From assembly GCA_018242485.1 (NCBI GenBank), contig JAFEBV010000013.1, positions 62,001 through 126,000 on the forward strand: DNA of 64,000 nt, read 5' to 3'. Source of the stretch: Pseudomonadota bacterium (GTDB lineage: Bacteria > Pseudomonadota > Gammaproteobacteria > Xanthomonadales > Xanthomonadaceae). Every line of letters starts with the position of its first letter. Within the stretch, counting starts at the first letter, position 1. The notes beneath the pieces were generated by a model. That model was not told the DNA's origin, did not search any database, and was given only the letters and a program-made list of their open reading frames with translations. Below, piece by piece: positions 20,804 to 30,563 of the stretch. A program made the position numbers and the translations under genes.

Positions 20804-21910
20804 ATGAAGATCCTCATCACCGGTGCCGACGGTTTCATCGGCAGGAACTTGCGCGTGGCCTTGGGCGAGCGCGGAGGATACGAAGTGCTGCCCGTCACGC
20901 GTGCGACCAGCGAAGCTGAATTTCGGTTATTTGCCGCACAGGCGGATGCCGTCATCCACTTGGCGGGTGTGAATCGGCCTCAGGATCCGGCCGATTTCGT
21001 CGCGGGCAATGTAGATTTTACGGCCGCGTTGTGCGAGGCGCTGGCTGTTACAGGCCGCCCCATTCCAGTGGCGTTCGCCTCATCCATTCAAGCCAATCGA
21101 GACAGCCCATACGGCATCAGCAAGCGTGCTGCAGAAGGCCATTTGCGGCATTACGGGGAGCGCAGCGGTGCGCCGGTTTGGCTGTATCGGCTGGCCAACG
21201 TGTTCGGTAAATGGAGCCGTCCGGAGTACAACTCGGCAGTTGCCACCTTTTGCAATAACATTGCGCGTGGCTTGCCGATTCGCATCGATGATGCCACGGC
21301 ACAAATTCGTTTGGTCTATGTCGATGATGTCGTTGCCGAGTTGATCCGTTTCCTGGGAGTGCCTGGTCAAGGTGTGCTGCAGTCCGAGATCGAACCGGTG
21401 TATACGACCACGGTAGGTGAGCTGGCGCGCCAGATCGAGGCATTCAAGAATGTACGTAGTAGCCTGACGACTGAGCGCGTGGGCGCCGGTCTGGTACGTG
21501 CCCTGTACGCAACCTATGTCAGTTTCCTGCCGCCGGAGGCCTTCAGCTATGGCGTGCCGAAATACGGCGATGCCCGTGGCGTATTCGTGGAAATGCTGAA
21601 GACGCCAGACTGCGGGCAGTTCTCTTTTTTCACCGCTCACCCTGGTATCACTCGCGGCGGTCACTACCACCACACCAAGACCGAGAAGTTTCTGGTGATC
21701 AAGGGCAGGGCGCGCTACCGCTTCCGCCACTTGATCACCGACGAGACCTACGAAGTCGAGAGTTGCGGCAAGGAGCCACTGGTGGTCGAGACCATACCCG
21801 GCTGGGCGCACGACATCACCAACATCGGCGATGATGATCTGGTGGTGATGTTGTGGGCAAATGAAATCTTCGACCGGCAGAAACCGGATACAGTGGCGAC
21901 CAGGGTTTGA
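20804..21910 (+). CDS. fnlB: UDP-2-acetamido-2,6-dideoxy-hexulose reductase, FnlB family
   Basis: This protein of 368 residues carries out the second step to UDP-L-FucNAc: C3 epimerisation/reduction to UDP-L-PneNAc (talose form). The N-terminal half is an NAD(P)-binding SDR domain (TGADGFIGRN), with the SPYGISKRAAE catalytic region. The C-terminal third is a cupin (GGHYHHTKTEKFLVIKGRARYRF), as in other FnlB/WbjC proteins. It is one base from fnlA and in the same operon. fnlC normally follows directly; here a methyltransferase gene and about 600 decayed bases intervene. Confidence 0.94.
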   Translation: MKILITGADGFIGRNLRVALGERGGYEVLPVTRATSEAEFRLFAAQADAVIHLAGVNRPQDPADFVAGNVDFTAALCEALAVTGRPIPVAFASSIQANRDSPYGISKRAAEGHLRHYGERSGAPVWLYRLANVFGKWSRPEYNSAVATFCNNIARGLPIRIDDATAQIRLVYVDDVVAELIRFLGVPGQGVLQSEIEPVYTTTVGELARQIEAFKNVRSSLTTERVGAGLVRALYATYVSFLPPEAFSYGVPKYGDARGVFVEMLKTPDCGQFSFFTAHPGITRGGHYHHTKTEKFLVIKGRARYRFRHLITDETYEVESCGKEPLVVETIPGWAHDITNIGDDDLVVMLWANEIFDRQKPDTVATRV

Positions 21911-21978
21911 CGTCAGTTTGTAATCGGATCTTGGCAAATCGGATGTTGTTCGAGAATGAGTATGAAACGGGGGGGCAA

Positions 21979-22707
21979 ATGGCAGAGGTAACAGGACAGC
22001 GCAGTCTCGATCAGGAACGCATCGCGAATTTTTATCATGATCTTTTCGTGAAGGCCCAAGCTGAAGATTTCACGAAGATTTGCGCTCCGGGACTGGATCG
22101 TACGAAAGTCGTTGTCGATGTAGGGGGGGGGTGCGGTTTTTTCGCTGCGGCAATCGCGCGCGACCTAGCACTTCCGGTGCGTGTCGTGGATGCCGATCCC
22201 GTATCCGTCGAAGCGGCGAAACAGGTCGGTGTCGATGCCATCGTTGGCGATGCATTGCAGTGGCAGCCCATGGGTGATGAATCATCGGCATGTTTCAATC
22301 TCATACTCCATCACTTGGTGGGCGGTGGTGAGGATGAGACAACCCGCCTGCAGATGCGTGCATTGGAACGTTGGAAAGGACGCGCCGTTCGCTTGTTCAT
22401 CAACGAATACATCTACGATTCATGGTTGACCGAGGCATCGGGTCGCCTGATTTACGGGATAACTGCGAGTTCTCTGCTCTCGTCTCTCGCCGGTTTCGTG
22501 TCTCGATTCGTGCCGTCCCTGCGGGCGAATACGTTCGGTGTAGGGGTGCGGTTCCGTGGTGAACACGAGTGGCGGAGTCTGTTCGAGAAACACGGCTGGC
22601 GCGTGGCGGAATACAGCCGCGGCATGGAGGAATTTATTTCGCTTCCGCGGCGGCTGTTGCTGATCCGGAGTTGCCGACGGGACAGTTTCGTGTTGGTCGA
22701 AGCGTGA
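21979..22707 (+). CDS. SAM-dependent methyltransferase with G9 tract
   Basis: This protein of about 242 residues has a class I methyltransferase fold with motif I VVVDVGGGCGFF, an acidic end of strand 2 (VRVVDADP) and a C-terminal half that lacks easy family marks. Its target is unknown; the locus suggests a sugar of the repeat unit. The start is uncertain: ATG 21979 lies behind a G7 run (21969-21975), and ATG 21943 is possible. Nine G (22123-22131) encode the three glycines of motif I, so a one-base slip would abolish the enzyme. It interrupts the usual fnlA-fnlB-fnlC order. Confidence 0.75.
   Translation: MAEVTGQRSLDQERIANFYHDLFVKAQAEDFTKICAPGLDRTKVVVDVGGGCGFFAAAIARDLALPVRVVDADPVSVEAAKQVGVDAIVGDALQWQPMGDESSACFNLILHHLVGGGEDETTRLQMRALERWKGRAVRLFINEYIYDSWLTEASGRLIYGITASSLLSSLAGFVSRFVPSLRANTFGVGVRFRGEHEWRSLFEKHGWRVAEYSRGMEEFISLPRRLLLIRSCRRDSFVLVEA
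22123..22131. repeat. G9 homopolymer in methyltransferase motif I
   Basis: Nine consecutive G form codons GGG GGG GGG of the SAM-binding glycine loop. Tracts of this length are prone to slipped-strand change, so it could switch the gene on and off. Confidence 0.7.
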
Positions 22708-23302
22708 TGATTGACCGTGGCAATGGGAGGCTAGCATGCGTCAGTCAGGTGGCGACGAACGATGGTGATGCCATCGGTGCGCGTGCGCAAGTTGCGTGGC
22801 GCGATGCCCTATGATTTCAAGAACAACCGTGAAGAGCTTTACGTGCGTGACTGAGAAGGCATTCTTCGACAACATTATCCTTGCTCTACATATTGTCTCG
22901 GGACATGGATTGGGTTGATCGCGTGGAAAACTTGCTGGCTAGCGGCGGCGCCATCGGCGTTCAAGTGCTGAACGTACTGTCCCTCACTGGCCGGTGCAAA
23001 TTCCATCTGAACAGGGACGACAACGACCAATCCCTCGTGCCGATGCGCGCGCTGTGCCAGATCCGGCGGTTGACCGAAGTCACTTTCGATCCGGGTCGGC
23101 AACGAACTGAACGTTGCCGGTTTTCGCGTATACAACGCCATAAATGTGACAGTTGCCCTGTTGGCAGGCGTGGATGCACTGTAAGCGAAGACTTGCACGA
23201 CGGCTTGCTGGTCGAGAAGCGGCTGTGCATCTGTAACCCGTACCCGGCGCTCTTGGTGCAGGGGTAATCCTCAGGAAGCATGACCATGATGGAAACCGCC
23301 GC
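22708..23302. other. Probable decayed gene remnants between methyltransferase and fnlC
   Basis: No full-length gene is supported in these 595 bases. A 30-codon frame at 22762-22854 (start MVMPSVRVRKLRGAMPYDFK) looks protein-like and may be the 3' end of a lost gene. A second protein-like stretch in another frame ends near 23190 (RVGNELNVAGFRVYNAINVT). Longer frames on both strands (22881-23267 plus, 22875-23198 minus) lack family resemblance. GC content is intermediate. The simplest reading is a former sugar-modification or transferase gene that has broken down. Confidence 0.45.
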
Positions 23303-24436
23303 ATGACCCGCAAGTTGAAAGTCGCCACGATCGTCGGCACCCGCCCGGAGATCATCCGCCTGTCGCGGGTGATTCCCGTATTGGACGCACATTGCGACCA
23401 CATGTTGGTGCATACCGGCCAGAACTATGACTATGAGCTCAATGGCATCTTTTTCGATGATCTCGGCATCCGCAAGCCGGATCGATTTCTCGAAGCTGCC
23501 GGTGCGAGTGGAGCCGAAACCATCGGCAAGGTGATCATCGCCACCGATGCTGCATTAGCGGAAATTCGGCCGGATGCGGTGCTGGTGCTGGGCGATACCA
23601 ACAGTTGCCTGGCGGTGATCCCGGCCAAGCGCCGCAAGATCCCCACCTTCCATATGGAGGCGGGTAACCGCTGCTTCGACATGCGCGTTCCAGAGGAAAT
23701 CAACCGTCGCATCGTCGACCACACAGCCGACATCAACCTGACTTACAGCGACATTGCTCGCGAGTACCTGCTGGCTGAGGGACTGCCGGCGGATCGGGTG
23801 ATCAAGACCGGCAGCCCTATGTACGAGGTGTTGACGCACTACGCTTCGAAGATCGCGACATCCGATGCATTGCAGCGTCTCGAGTTGCAGTTGGGGCGCT
23901 ACTTCGTGGTCAGCGCGCACCGTGAGGAGAACATCGACTCCGACGCGAACTTCGCCGGACTCGTGGAAACGCTGAATGCCGTTGCCAACGCATACGATAT
24001 GCCGGTCGTGGTTTCCACCCATCCGCGCACGCGCCAGCGCATTGACGCGATCGGGGTTTCGCTCGACGAACGAATCCGGTTGCTCAAGCCCTTGGGCTTT
24101 AGCGATTACGTGCGGTTGCAAAAGGATGCCCAGGCGGTGCTCTCGGACAGCGGTACCATCAACGAGGAAGCATCCATCCTCAATCTTCGCGCGCTCAACC
24201 TGCGCGATGCTCACGAGCGGCCGGAAGGGATGGAGGAGGCGGTGGTGATGATGGTGGGCACGAATATGGAACGGGTGATGCAGGGCTTGGCGATCCTCGA
24301 ATCGCAGCCATCTGGCAACGAACGTTTGCTGCGGCAGGTGGCGGATTATTCGATGCCGAACGTCTCGGAGAAAGTCGTCCGCATCATCCACAGTTATGTG
24401 GACTACGTGAACCGGGTAGTCTGGAAGCGCTACTGA
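23303..24436 (+). CDS. fnlC: UDP-L-PneNAc 2-epimerase, FnlC/WbjD family
   Basis: This enzyme of 377 residues catalyses the last step to UDP-L-FucNAc by C2 epimerisation. The fold is the UDP-GlcNAc 2-epimerase type: TIVGTRPEIIRLSRVIPVL at the start, HTGQNYDYELN, HMEAGNRCFDMRVPEEINR, VSAHREENID and the uridine-binding SDSGTINEEAS region. These details match FnlC rather than WecB or WbpI. GGAAA (23291-23295) lies 7 bases before the ATG. Its stop overlaps the next start as TGATG. Confidence 0.94.
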   Translation: MTRKLKVATIVGTRPEIIRLSRVIPVLDAHCDHMLVHTGQNYDYELNGIFFDDLGIRKPDRFLEAAGASGAETIGKVIIATDAALAEIRPDAVLVLGDTNSCLAVIPAKRRKIPTFHMEAGNRCFDMRVPEEINRRIVDHTADINLTYSDIAREYLLAEGLPADRVIKTGSPMYEVLTHYASKIATSDALQRLELQLGRYFVVSAHREENIDSDANFAGLVETLNAVANAYDMPVVVSTHPRTRQRIDAIGVSLDERIRLLKPLGFSDYVRLQKDAQAVLSDSGTINEEASILNLRALNLRDAHERPEGMEEAVVMMVGTNMERVMQGLAILESQPSGNERLLRQVADYSMPNVSEKVVRIIHSYVDYVNRVVWKRY

Positions 24437-25653
24437 TGCGATTGTTGCTGGTTGCCGATACCTATCCTCCGGCACGGATTTCGGGTGCATTGCAGATGCG
24501 TGACCTCGCCCATGCTCTGGCGGTGCTGGGGCACCGTCCGCTGGTGCTGGTGCCGACGGCTTCGCACGATGCGCAGCCTGGGTTGGCTGAGGAATACGAT
24601 GTGCAGGTGTTGCGGGTGCGGGCGCCACGTACCAAGGACGTGGGACTGATCCGGCGCACCGCTGCAGAACTCGTGCTGCCTTGGGTGTTGCTGCGTGGCT
24701 TGCATCGCAGTCCGTTGCGCGGCGAATGCTGGGACGGTATCGTCTGGTATTCGCCGACGATCTTTCTCGGGCCGCTGGTACGCACGCTCAAGCGCAGGCA
24801 TGGGTGCCGTACCTACTTGATTCTGCGCGATCTGTTCCCGGACTGGGCGGTGGATGCTGGGGTGATGCGCAAGGGATTGATCTATCGCTGGTTCAAGGTA
24901 ATTGAACGCTTCCAGTATCGACAGGCGGACACGATCGGTGTGCAGACGCCTTCGAACTCACCATTGGTCTCACGCGATGCGCCGCCTGCTGCGCGGATGG
25001 AAGTGCTGCACAACTGGCTGGCACCGACGCCACTACCGGCGGAAGCAGATCAGCTCCCATCTCTGTCTAAACTGCAAGGGCGCACTATTTTCGTCTACGC
25101 CGGGAACATGGGCATCGCCCAGGACATGGATGCATTCGTGGCGCTGGCACGGCGGATGCGTTCGCGCGATGACGTGGGATTCTTGTTCGTGGGCCGCGGC
25201 AGCGAGAGCGTACGTTTGAAGGAACTGGTGAACGACGAAGGTTTCGAGAATCTTCTCGTGATCAAAGAAATCGATCCGATGTTGTTGCCCGCATTGCTGG
25301 CGCATTGCCATGTGGGCATCGTCGCTCTTCATCCGGGGCACCGGACGCACAACATTCCAGGCAAGCTGCTTACCTATCTGCGCGCCGGATTGCCGGTGCT
25401 GGCGCGGGTCAACCCTGACAACGACTTGGTGAATCTCGTGCCCGAGGAGGATATCGGCTGCGTTGTACCCGGCAACGATCCGGATCTGTTGGAACGACAA
25501 GCAACGCGTCTGGCTGACGACCCGGTGTTGCGCAAACGCATGGGGCATGCTGGAATCGCGCTGGCACAGCGCATGTTTTCACCGGCGAGCGCGGCTGAAC
25601 AAATTGCGGCGTCGTTCGCTATATCCAGAGTACGAATGTACCACCAACGATGA
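24436..25653 (+). CDS. GT4-family glycosyltransferase, WbuB/WbjE-like (probable L-FucNAc transferase)
   Basis: This glycosyltransferase of 405 residues begins one base inside the fnlC stop. It has the N-terminal MRLLLVADTYPPARISGALQMRDLA and a C-terminal donor-site region (GIVALHPGHRTHNIPGKLLTYLRAGLPVLA). WbuB of E. coli O26 and WbjE of P. aeruginosa O11 follow fnlC in the same order and transfer L-FucNAc, so the same role is inferred. The protein lacks obvious membrane helices and would act on the cytoplasmic face. A G7 run (25657-25663) lies just after the stop. Confidence 0.85.
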   Translation: MRLLLVADTYPPARISGALQMRDLAHALAVLGHRPLVLVPTASHDAQPGLAEEYDVQVLRVRAPRTKDVGLIRRTAAELVLPWVLLRGLHRSPLRGECWDGIVWYSPTIFLGPLVRTLKRRHGCRTYLILRDLFPDWAVDAGVMRKGLIYRWFKVIERFQYRQADTIGVQTPSNSPLVSRDAPPAARMEVLHNWLAPTPLPAEADQLPSLSKLQGRTIFVYAGNMGIAQDMDAFVALARRMRSRDDVGFLFVGRGSESVRLKELVNDEGFENLLVIKEIDPMLLPALLAHCHVGIVALHPGHRTHNIPGKLLTYLRAGLPVLARVNPDNDLVNLVPEEDIGCVVPGNDPDLLERQATRLADDPVLRKRMGHAGIALAQRMFSPASAAEQIAASFAISRVRMYHQR

Positions 25654-25749
25654 GGTGGGGGGGCGACATGAGTTTTCAGGTTGCGCATGCGGCCATTTTC
25701 TCTTCGTATCGTGGATGCTCGCTCTCAAATGTACAGGTGTTACGACTCT

Positions 25750-27684
25750 TCAATTGGCTTTGAAACTGTACAGGTGTGACTTGCTGGCGAAATAAAGACT
25801 GCCATCCAGATAGGCGCCGCCGGCTGTGATAGTCACCGGTGAATTAGCGACTAAATCAATGTGATTCGTATGCTGGTTGATGCGTCCGATCTTGTTCCTG
25901 AAAAGCACGTAAATTGTTCCGTTGCGACTCTTTACGAAAGTTCGCGGCCCTTGGGCCATAGCGATGTTGCCGAATTCCATGGTTGAATTTCTTTGAAATA
26001 TTACGGTCTTTGATTTCGGATCGAATGCAAAAAATGTTCTCAAATCCGCAAACCCATAGATAAGGCCGTTGTCGGCAAGCACCAGATCATCGATTGTGTG
26101 CACGCCTGGAAACGAATGCCTGAATTCCACTTTTTTGTTGACTATATCGAGAACGAAAAGCTCTGCGGCTCCTGCTTTTCGTATTCCGCCAGATCCAGGG
26201 TCGGTCGTGGTTCCGAAGAGTATTCTTTGATTGCCTAGATCAACCATGGCCATGATGGATTGATCCACAGCCAATTGTGTGTCCTTTAACAAATCTGCAG
26301 TTGTCGTAGTTGTATCCCAGACAAGTAAACCGCCACCGGTATATCCATAACCGGGTGTGCCTGCCATTAGGATCTTGCTGCTGCCCGTCAACACAAGAAC
26401 ACTGGATGGTCGGTTGATCGTGGGTGCGTTTTGTGACAAAAGTATGGGATTTGATTGGCTGGAACCGGCAAGTGTCGCCACATAGGCTTTGCGCGGGTTC
26501 CATTCCAGTAGTTGGCCGTATGGATACGCTGCAAAGTACAGATATTTATTATCTGCCCGCAATGCATTGAATTGCCCTATTGCCGGGAAATTTTCAATTC
26601 CATTGCTGCGAGGGTTGAATATGGCGAATTTCATCGGGAAAGCAGTGGAGACATAAATTTTATCGTCGGGGCCGGCTGCTACGCCCATGACAACTGCGCC
26701 ATCTGTAGTATAATCAAAGCTGCGGTTTATGGTTTCTCCGGTTTTCTGTTGTATTTGCAAATACCTGTCGATGAGATTGAATGTTCGAAGCACGCTGCCA
26801 TCCGGGAAGCGATCATAGTGCAAGTCTTGAGTGCCTGCAATGATGTTGGCGGGTGGGGGGGGGGTGTTGATTCGTATCATGTTTCCGTCATAGAGTTTGA
26901 AGTTTCCCTGTCCCGAGTTGAACTTGGCATAAACGTTTTTGTCTGCGCCTTTGTACACTTGAATGATTCCAGAGCTCCGATAATTATCACTAAGTAGAGG
27001 TTTCCGTTCCCCTGAATATGGATTGAATGCCATGATCTGCATCTTGGCCGAGCCGATGCTGATATAAATCCATCCTGCACTATCTGATGCAATGTATCTT
27101 GGGAATTGTGCCCAATCTTGTTTGTATGGCGTTCCGTATTCCTTTAGAGATTTTTCATGGGGGGAATAAGCAACCAGATTGCCATTCGGATATGATGCCG
27201 CCCAAATTATTCCATGCGAATCCTCTGTAAACGACATCGCCGCTTTGGGAAATGTTTTCCCAATAAAAGTGAATGCTTTTTTCAGCGGATCGAATTCGAT
27301 GAAATAGCTATCGAAATAGGTGTAGAGCTTATTGTCGCTAGAAAGAATCGACGCGTAGGGCGCATCTCCCCATGAGTTGACAAACGGGATCGGAATTTGC
27401 TCATGGGTGCCTGTTGTAACGTCGATGTACAACAAGGCATAACAGCCGCGATGATCGAATAACCAACTTAGCACCACCTTGTGCCCATCGACACCAGTGG
27501 TAGCAACAGTGCCCCGGCTAGCGGCTATGTTGGTGATGACGCCGTGGTCGATGAAACTGGTTCGCATATCAATATGCGGAAATGATCGGGGCTCATTATC
27601 AGATGTGCAGGCAGCGAGCATCTGGCAGAGTGCGAATGTAAAAAAGAGCTGTTTAATTATTGTGCAATTTATAAATTTGTTCAT
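25750..27684 (-). CDS. Beta-propeller-like lipoprotein, unknown function
   Basis: This protein of 644 residues has a lipoprotein signal with MLAAC (Cys26). The rest is made of repeated short beta units resembling NHL/streptogramin-lyase type propellers (for example GVAAGPDDKIYVSTAFPMKF, DLVLADNGLIYGFADLRTFF, MAQGPRTFVKSRNGTIYVLF). The substrate is unknown; an envelope-bound sugar-binding or lyase role is possible. It faces the polysaccharide genes, is AT-rich and probably foreign. A C10 run on the coding strand (G10 at 26855-26864) encodes four prolines near residue 275 and could cause frameshifts. Confidence 0.72.
   Translation of the reverse strand: MNKFINCTIIKQLFFTFALCQMLAACTSDNEPRSFPHIDMRTSFIDHGVITNIAASRGTVATTGVDGHKVVLSWLFDHRGCYALLYIDVTTGTHEQIPIPFVNSWGDAPYASILSSDNKLYTYFDSYFIEFDPLKKAFTFIGKTFPKAAMSFTEDSHGIIWAASYPNGNLVAYSPHEKSLKEYGTPYKQDWAQFPRYIASDSAGWIYISIGSAKMQIMAFNPYSGERKPLLSDNYRSSGIIQVYKGADKNVYAKFNSGQGNFKLYDGNMIRINTPPPPANIIAGTQDLHYDRFPDGSVLRTFNLIDRYLQIQQKTGETINRSFDYTTDGAVVMGVAAGPDDKIYVSTAFPMKFAIFNPRSNGIENFPAIGQFNALRADNKYLYFAAYPYGQLLEWNPRKAYVATLAGSSQSNPILLSQNAPTINRPSSVLVLTGSSKILMAGTPGYGYTGGGLLVWDTTTTTADLLKDTQLAVDQSIMAMVDLGNQRILFGTTTDPGSGGIRKAGAAELFVLDIVNKKVEFRHSFPGVHTIDDLVLADNGLIYGFADLRTFFAFDPKSKTVIFQRNSTMEFGNIAMAQGPRTFVKSRNGTIYVLFRNKIGRINQHTNHIDLVANSPVTITAGGAYLDGSLYFASKSHLYSFKAN
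26855..26864. repeat. G10/C10 homopolymer in the propeller lipoprotein gene
   Basis: Ten G on the plus strand, so ten C in the coding strand, encode TPPPPAN. Length changes here would shift the frame and truncate the lipoprotein to less than half. Confidence 0.7.
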
Positions 27685-27748
27685 TCGGCAAGCAAGCTGG
27701 TAAATGTGGAGTGGTCTCTGCTGTTTTAGTCGATGAGATGATCAGCCT

Positions 27749-29131
<1,383 letters not shown>

Positions 29132-29297
29132 GCGGTCTGTGCCGAGAAGCCGAAGCGCCTTGCGCGCCAAGTGCGGAATGATCGTTAGTGTATCCGCAGG
29201 CGACCGACTTGCGCGGTGGCGCCTGCGGTATCGTTTACCCCATCGTTCCGGAGGTTCGGTAGAATGACCGCCCCGCCATAGGGGTTCCGGATTCGAC

Positions 29298-30446
29298 GTG
29301 TTCGCCCAAATCCAGCCGACCATCCTCGAATCCGGCCGCCTGCTGCTGAGCGACGGCGCGCTGTGCGCGATGACGGCGGCAGCGACGTTCGCGACCACCT
29401 GTGCGTTGCAGCCCGCCGCGCGCAGGCTGGGCTTGCTCGACCGGCCGGCCGGACGCAAGGATCATGCGCACCCGACCCCCACCACCGGTGGCATCGCCAT
29501 CTGGTTCGGTCTGTTGCTCGGGCTTTCGTTGCTGGGGCGTTGGGATATTGTGGAGTTGGGGTACGCGACGGCGGCTTCGCTGCTGGTGCTGATCGGCATC
29601 CTGGACGACCGGTACGATCTGCGCTGGTGGTTGCGCATCGGCGTGCAATGCCTGGCCGTGGGTCTGGTGTACTACAGCGGCGTTTCGGTGGAACACGTGG
29701 GCGAACTGTTCGGTACCCAACAGACCCTCGGGCTGGGCGCATGGCAATTGCCGGTGACCATGATCGCCACGGTCGGCGTGATCAACGCGATCAACATGTT
29801 TGATGGCGTGGATGGCTTGGCCGGCGGCATCGTGATCGCGACGTTCGTGATGTTCGGCGCCGCTGCCGTGTATTCGGGCAACGACATCCTCGCCGGGAAA
29901 TTGCTCGTCTTCACCGGCGCGGTCATCGGCTTCTGGGTGTTGAACATGCGCTTTCCGTGGCAGGGCAGGGCGCGGGTGTTCATGGGCAATGCCGGCAGCG
30001 CGCTGCTGGGTTTCACTATTGCGTGGATCTCGTTCCGTCTGACCCAGAACCGCGCGCACCCGGTGACGCCGATCCTTGCGCCGTGGCTGGTGGCCACACC
30101 GGTGATCGACTGCGTGGTGTTGATCGGACGGCGATTGCTGCACCGCCAGTCGCCGTTCCATGCCGATCGCAACCACATGCACCATCTGATGCTCGACGGC
30201 GGGTTCTCGCCGCCGCGGCTGGTGCTGACGCTAATGGCGGTCAATCTGTTGCTGGGGCTGGCGGCGAGCGTGGCGCTGATCCTGGAAGTTCCGCAGCCGG
30301 TGTTGGTACTGGCATTCGTCGCGCTGTGCCTGGTGTGGCTCTGGCTCACCGCGCGGCGCGAGCGCGCGGTGGCATTCTTCGCGTGGCTGCGGCATCCGTT
30401 GCGACGCCTGCGTGGGGACGCAGGCTCGGCCGTCGGCGCTGGCTGA
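29298..30446 (+). CDS. wecA: WecA-like undecaprenyl-phosphate GlcNAc-1-phosphate transferase
   Basis: This multispanning membrane enzyme of 382 residues transfers a HexNAc-1-phosphate from UDP-sugar to undecaprenyl phosphate, starting repeat-unit assembly. Family motifs are present: GRKDHAHPTPTTGG near the start, ILDDRYDL (the DD pair), NAINMFDGVDGLAGG, and the cytoplasmic HADRNHMHH (HIHH-type) loop. The start is GTG 29298. It is separated from the rest of the locus by the propeller lipoprotein and the FAD oxidase. WbpL-like activity with UDP-FucNAc cannot be excluded. Confidence 0.92.
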   Translation: MFAQIQPTILESGRLLLSDGALCAMTAAATFATTCALQPAARRLGLLDRPAGRKDHAHPTPTTGGIAIWFGLLLGLSLLGRWDIVELGYATAASLLVLIGILDDRYDLRWWLRIGVQCLAVGLVYYSGVSVEHVGELFGTQQTLGLGAWQLPVTMIATVGVINAINMFDGVDGLAGGIVIATFVMFGAAAVYSGNDILAGKLLVFTGAVIGFWVLNMRFPWQGRARVFMGNAGSALLGFTIAWISFRLTQNRAHPVTPILAPWLVATPVIDCVVLIGRRLLHRQSPFHADRNHMHHLMLDGGFSPPRLVLTLMAVNLLLGLAASVALILEVPQPVLVLAFVALCLVWLWLTARRERAVAFFAWLRHPLRRLRGDAGSAVGAG

Positions 30447-30563
30447 CGTCAGGAGTGCGGGTTTCGTCGCAGGGCGATCCGCCGTACCGTCCGGTTGGCA
30501 ACGTGAGACGCGACGGTCAAGACGCGGTCGTATGCGCCATCAGCCGCCATTCGGCGCCGCGCC

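Noticed and set aside
22881-23267. Frame of 128 codons starting MLYILSRDMD
   Set aside because: Cys/Arg-rich without family signs and in a decayed stretch; treated as non-coding.
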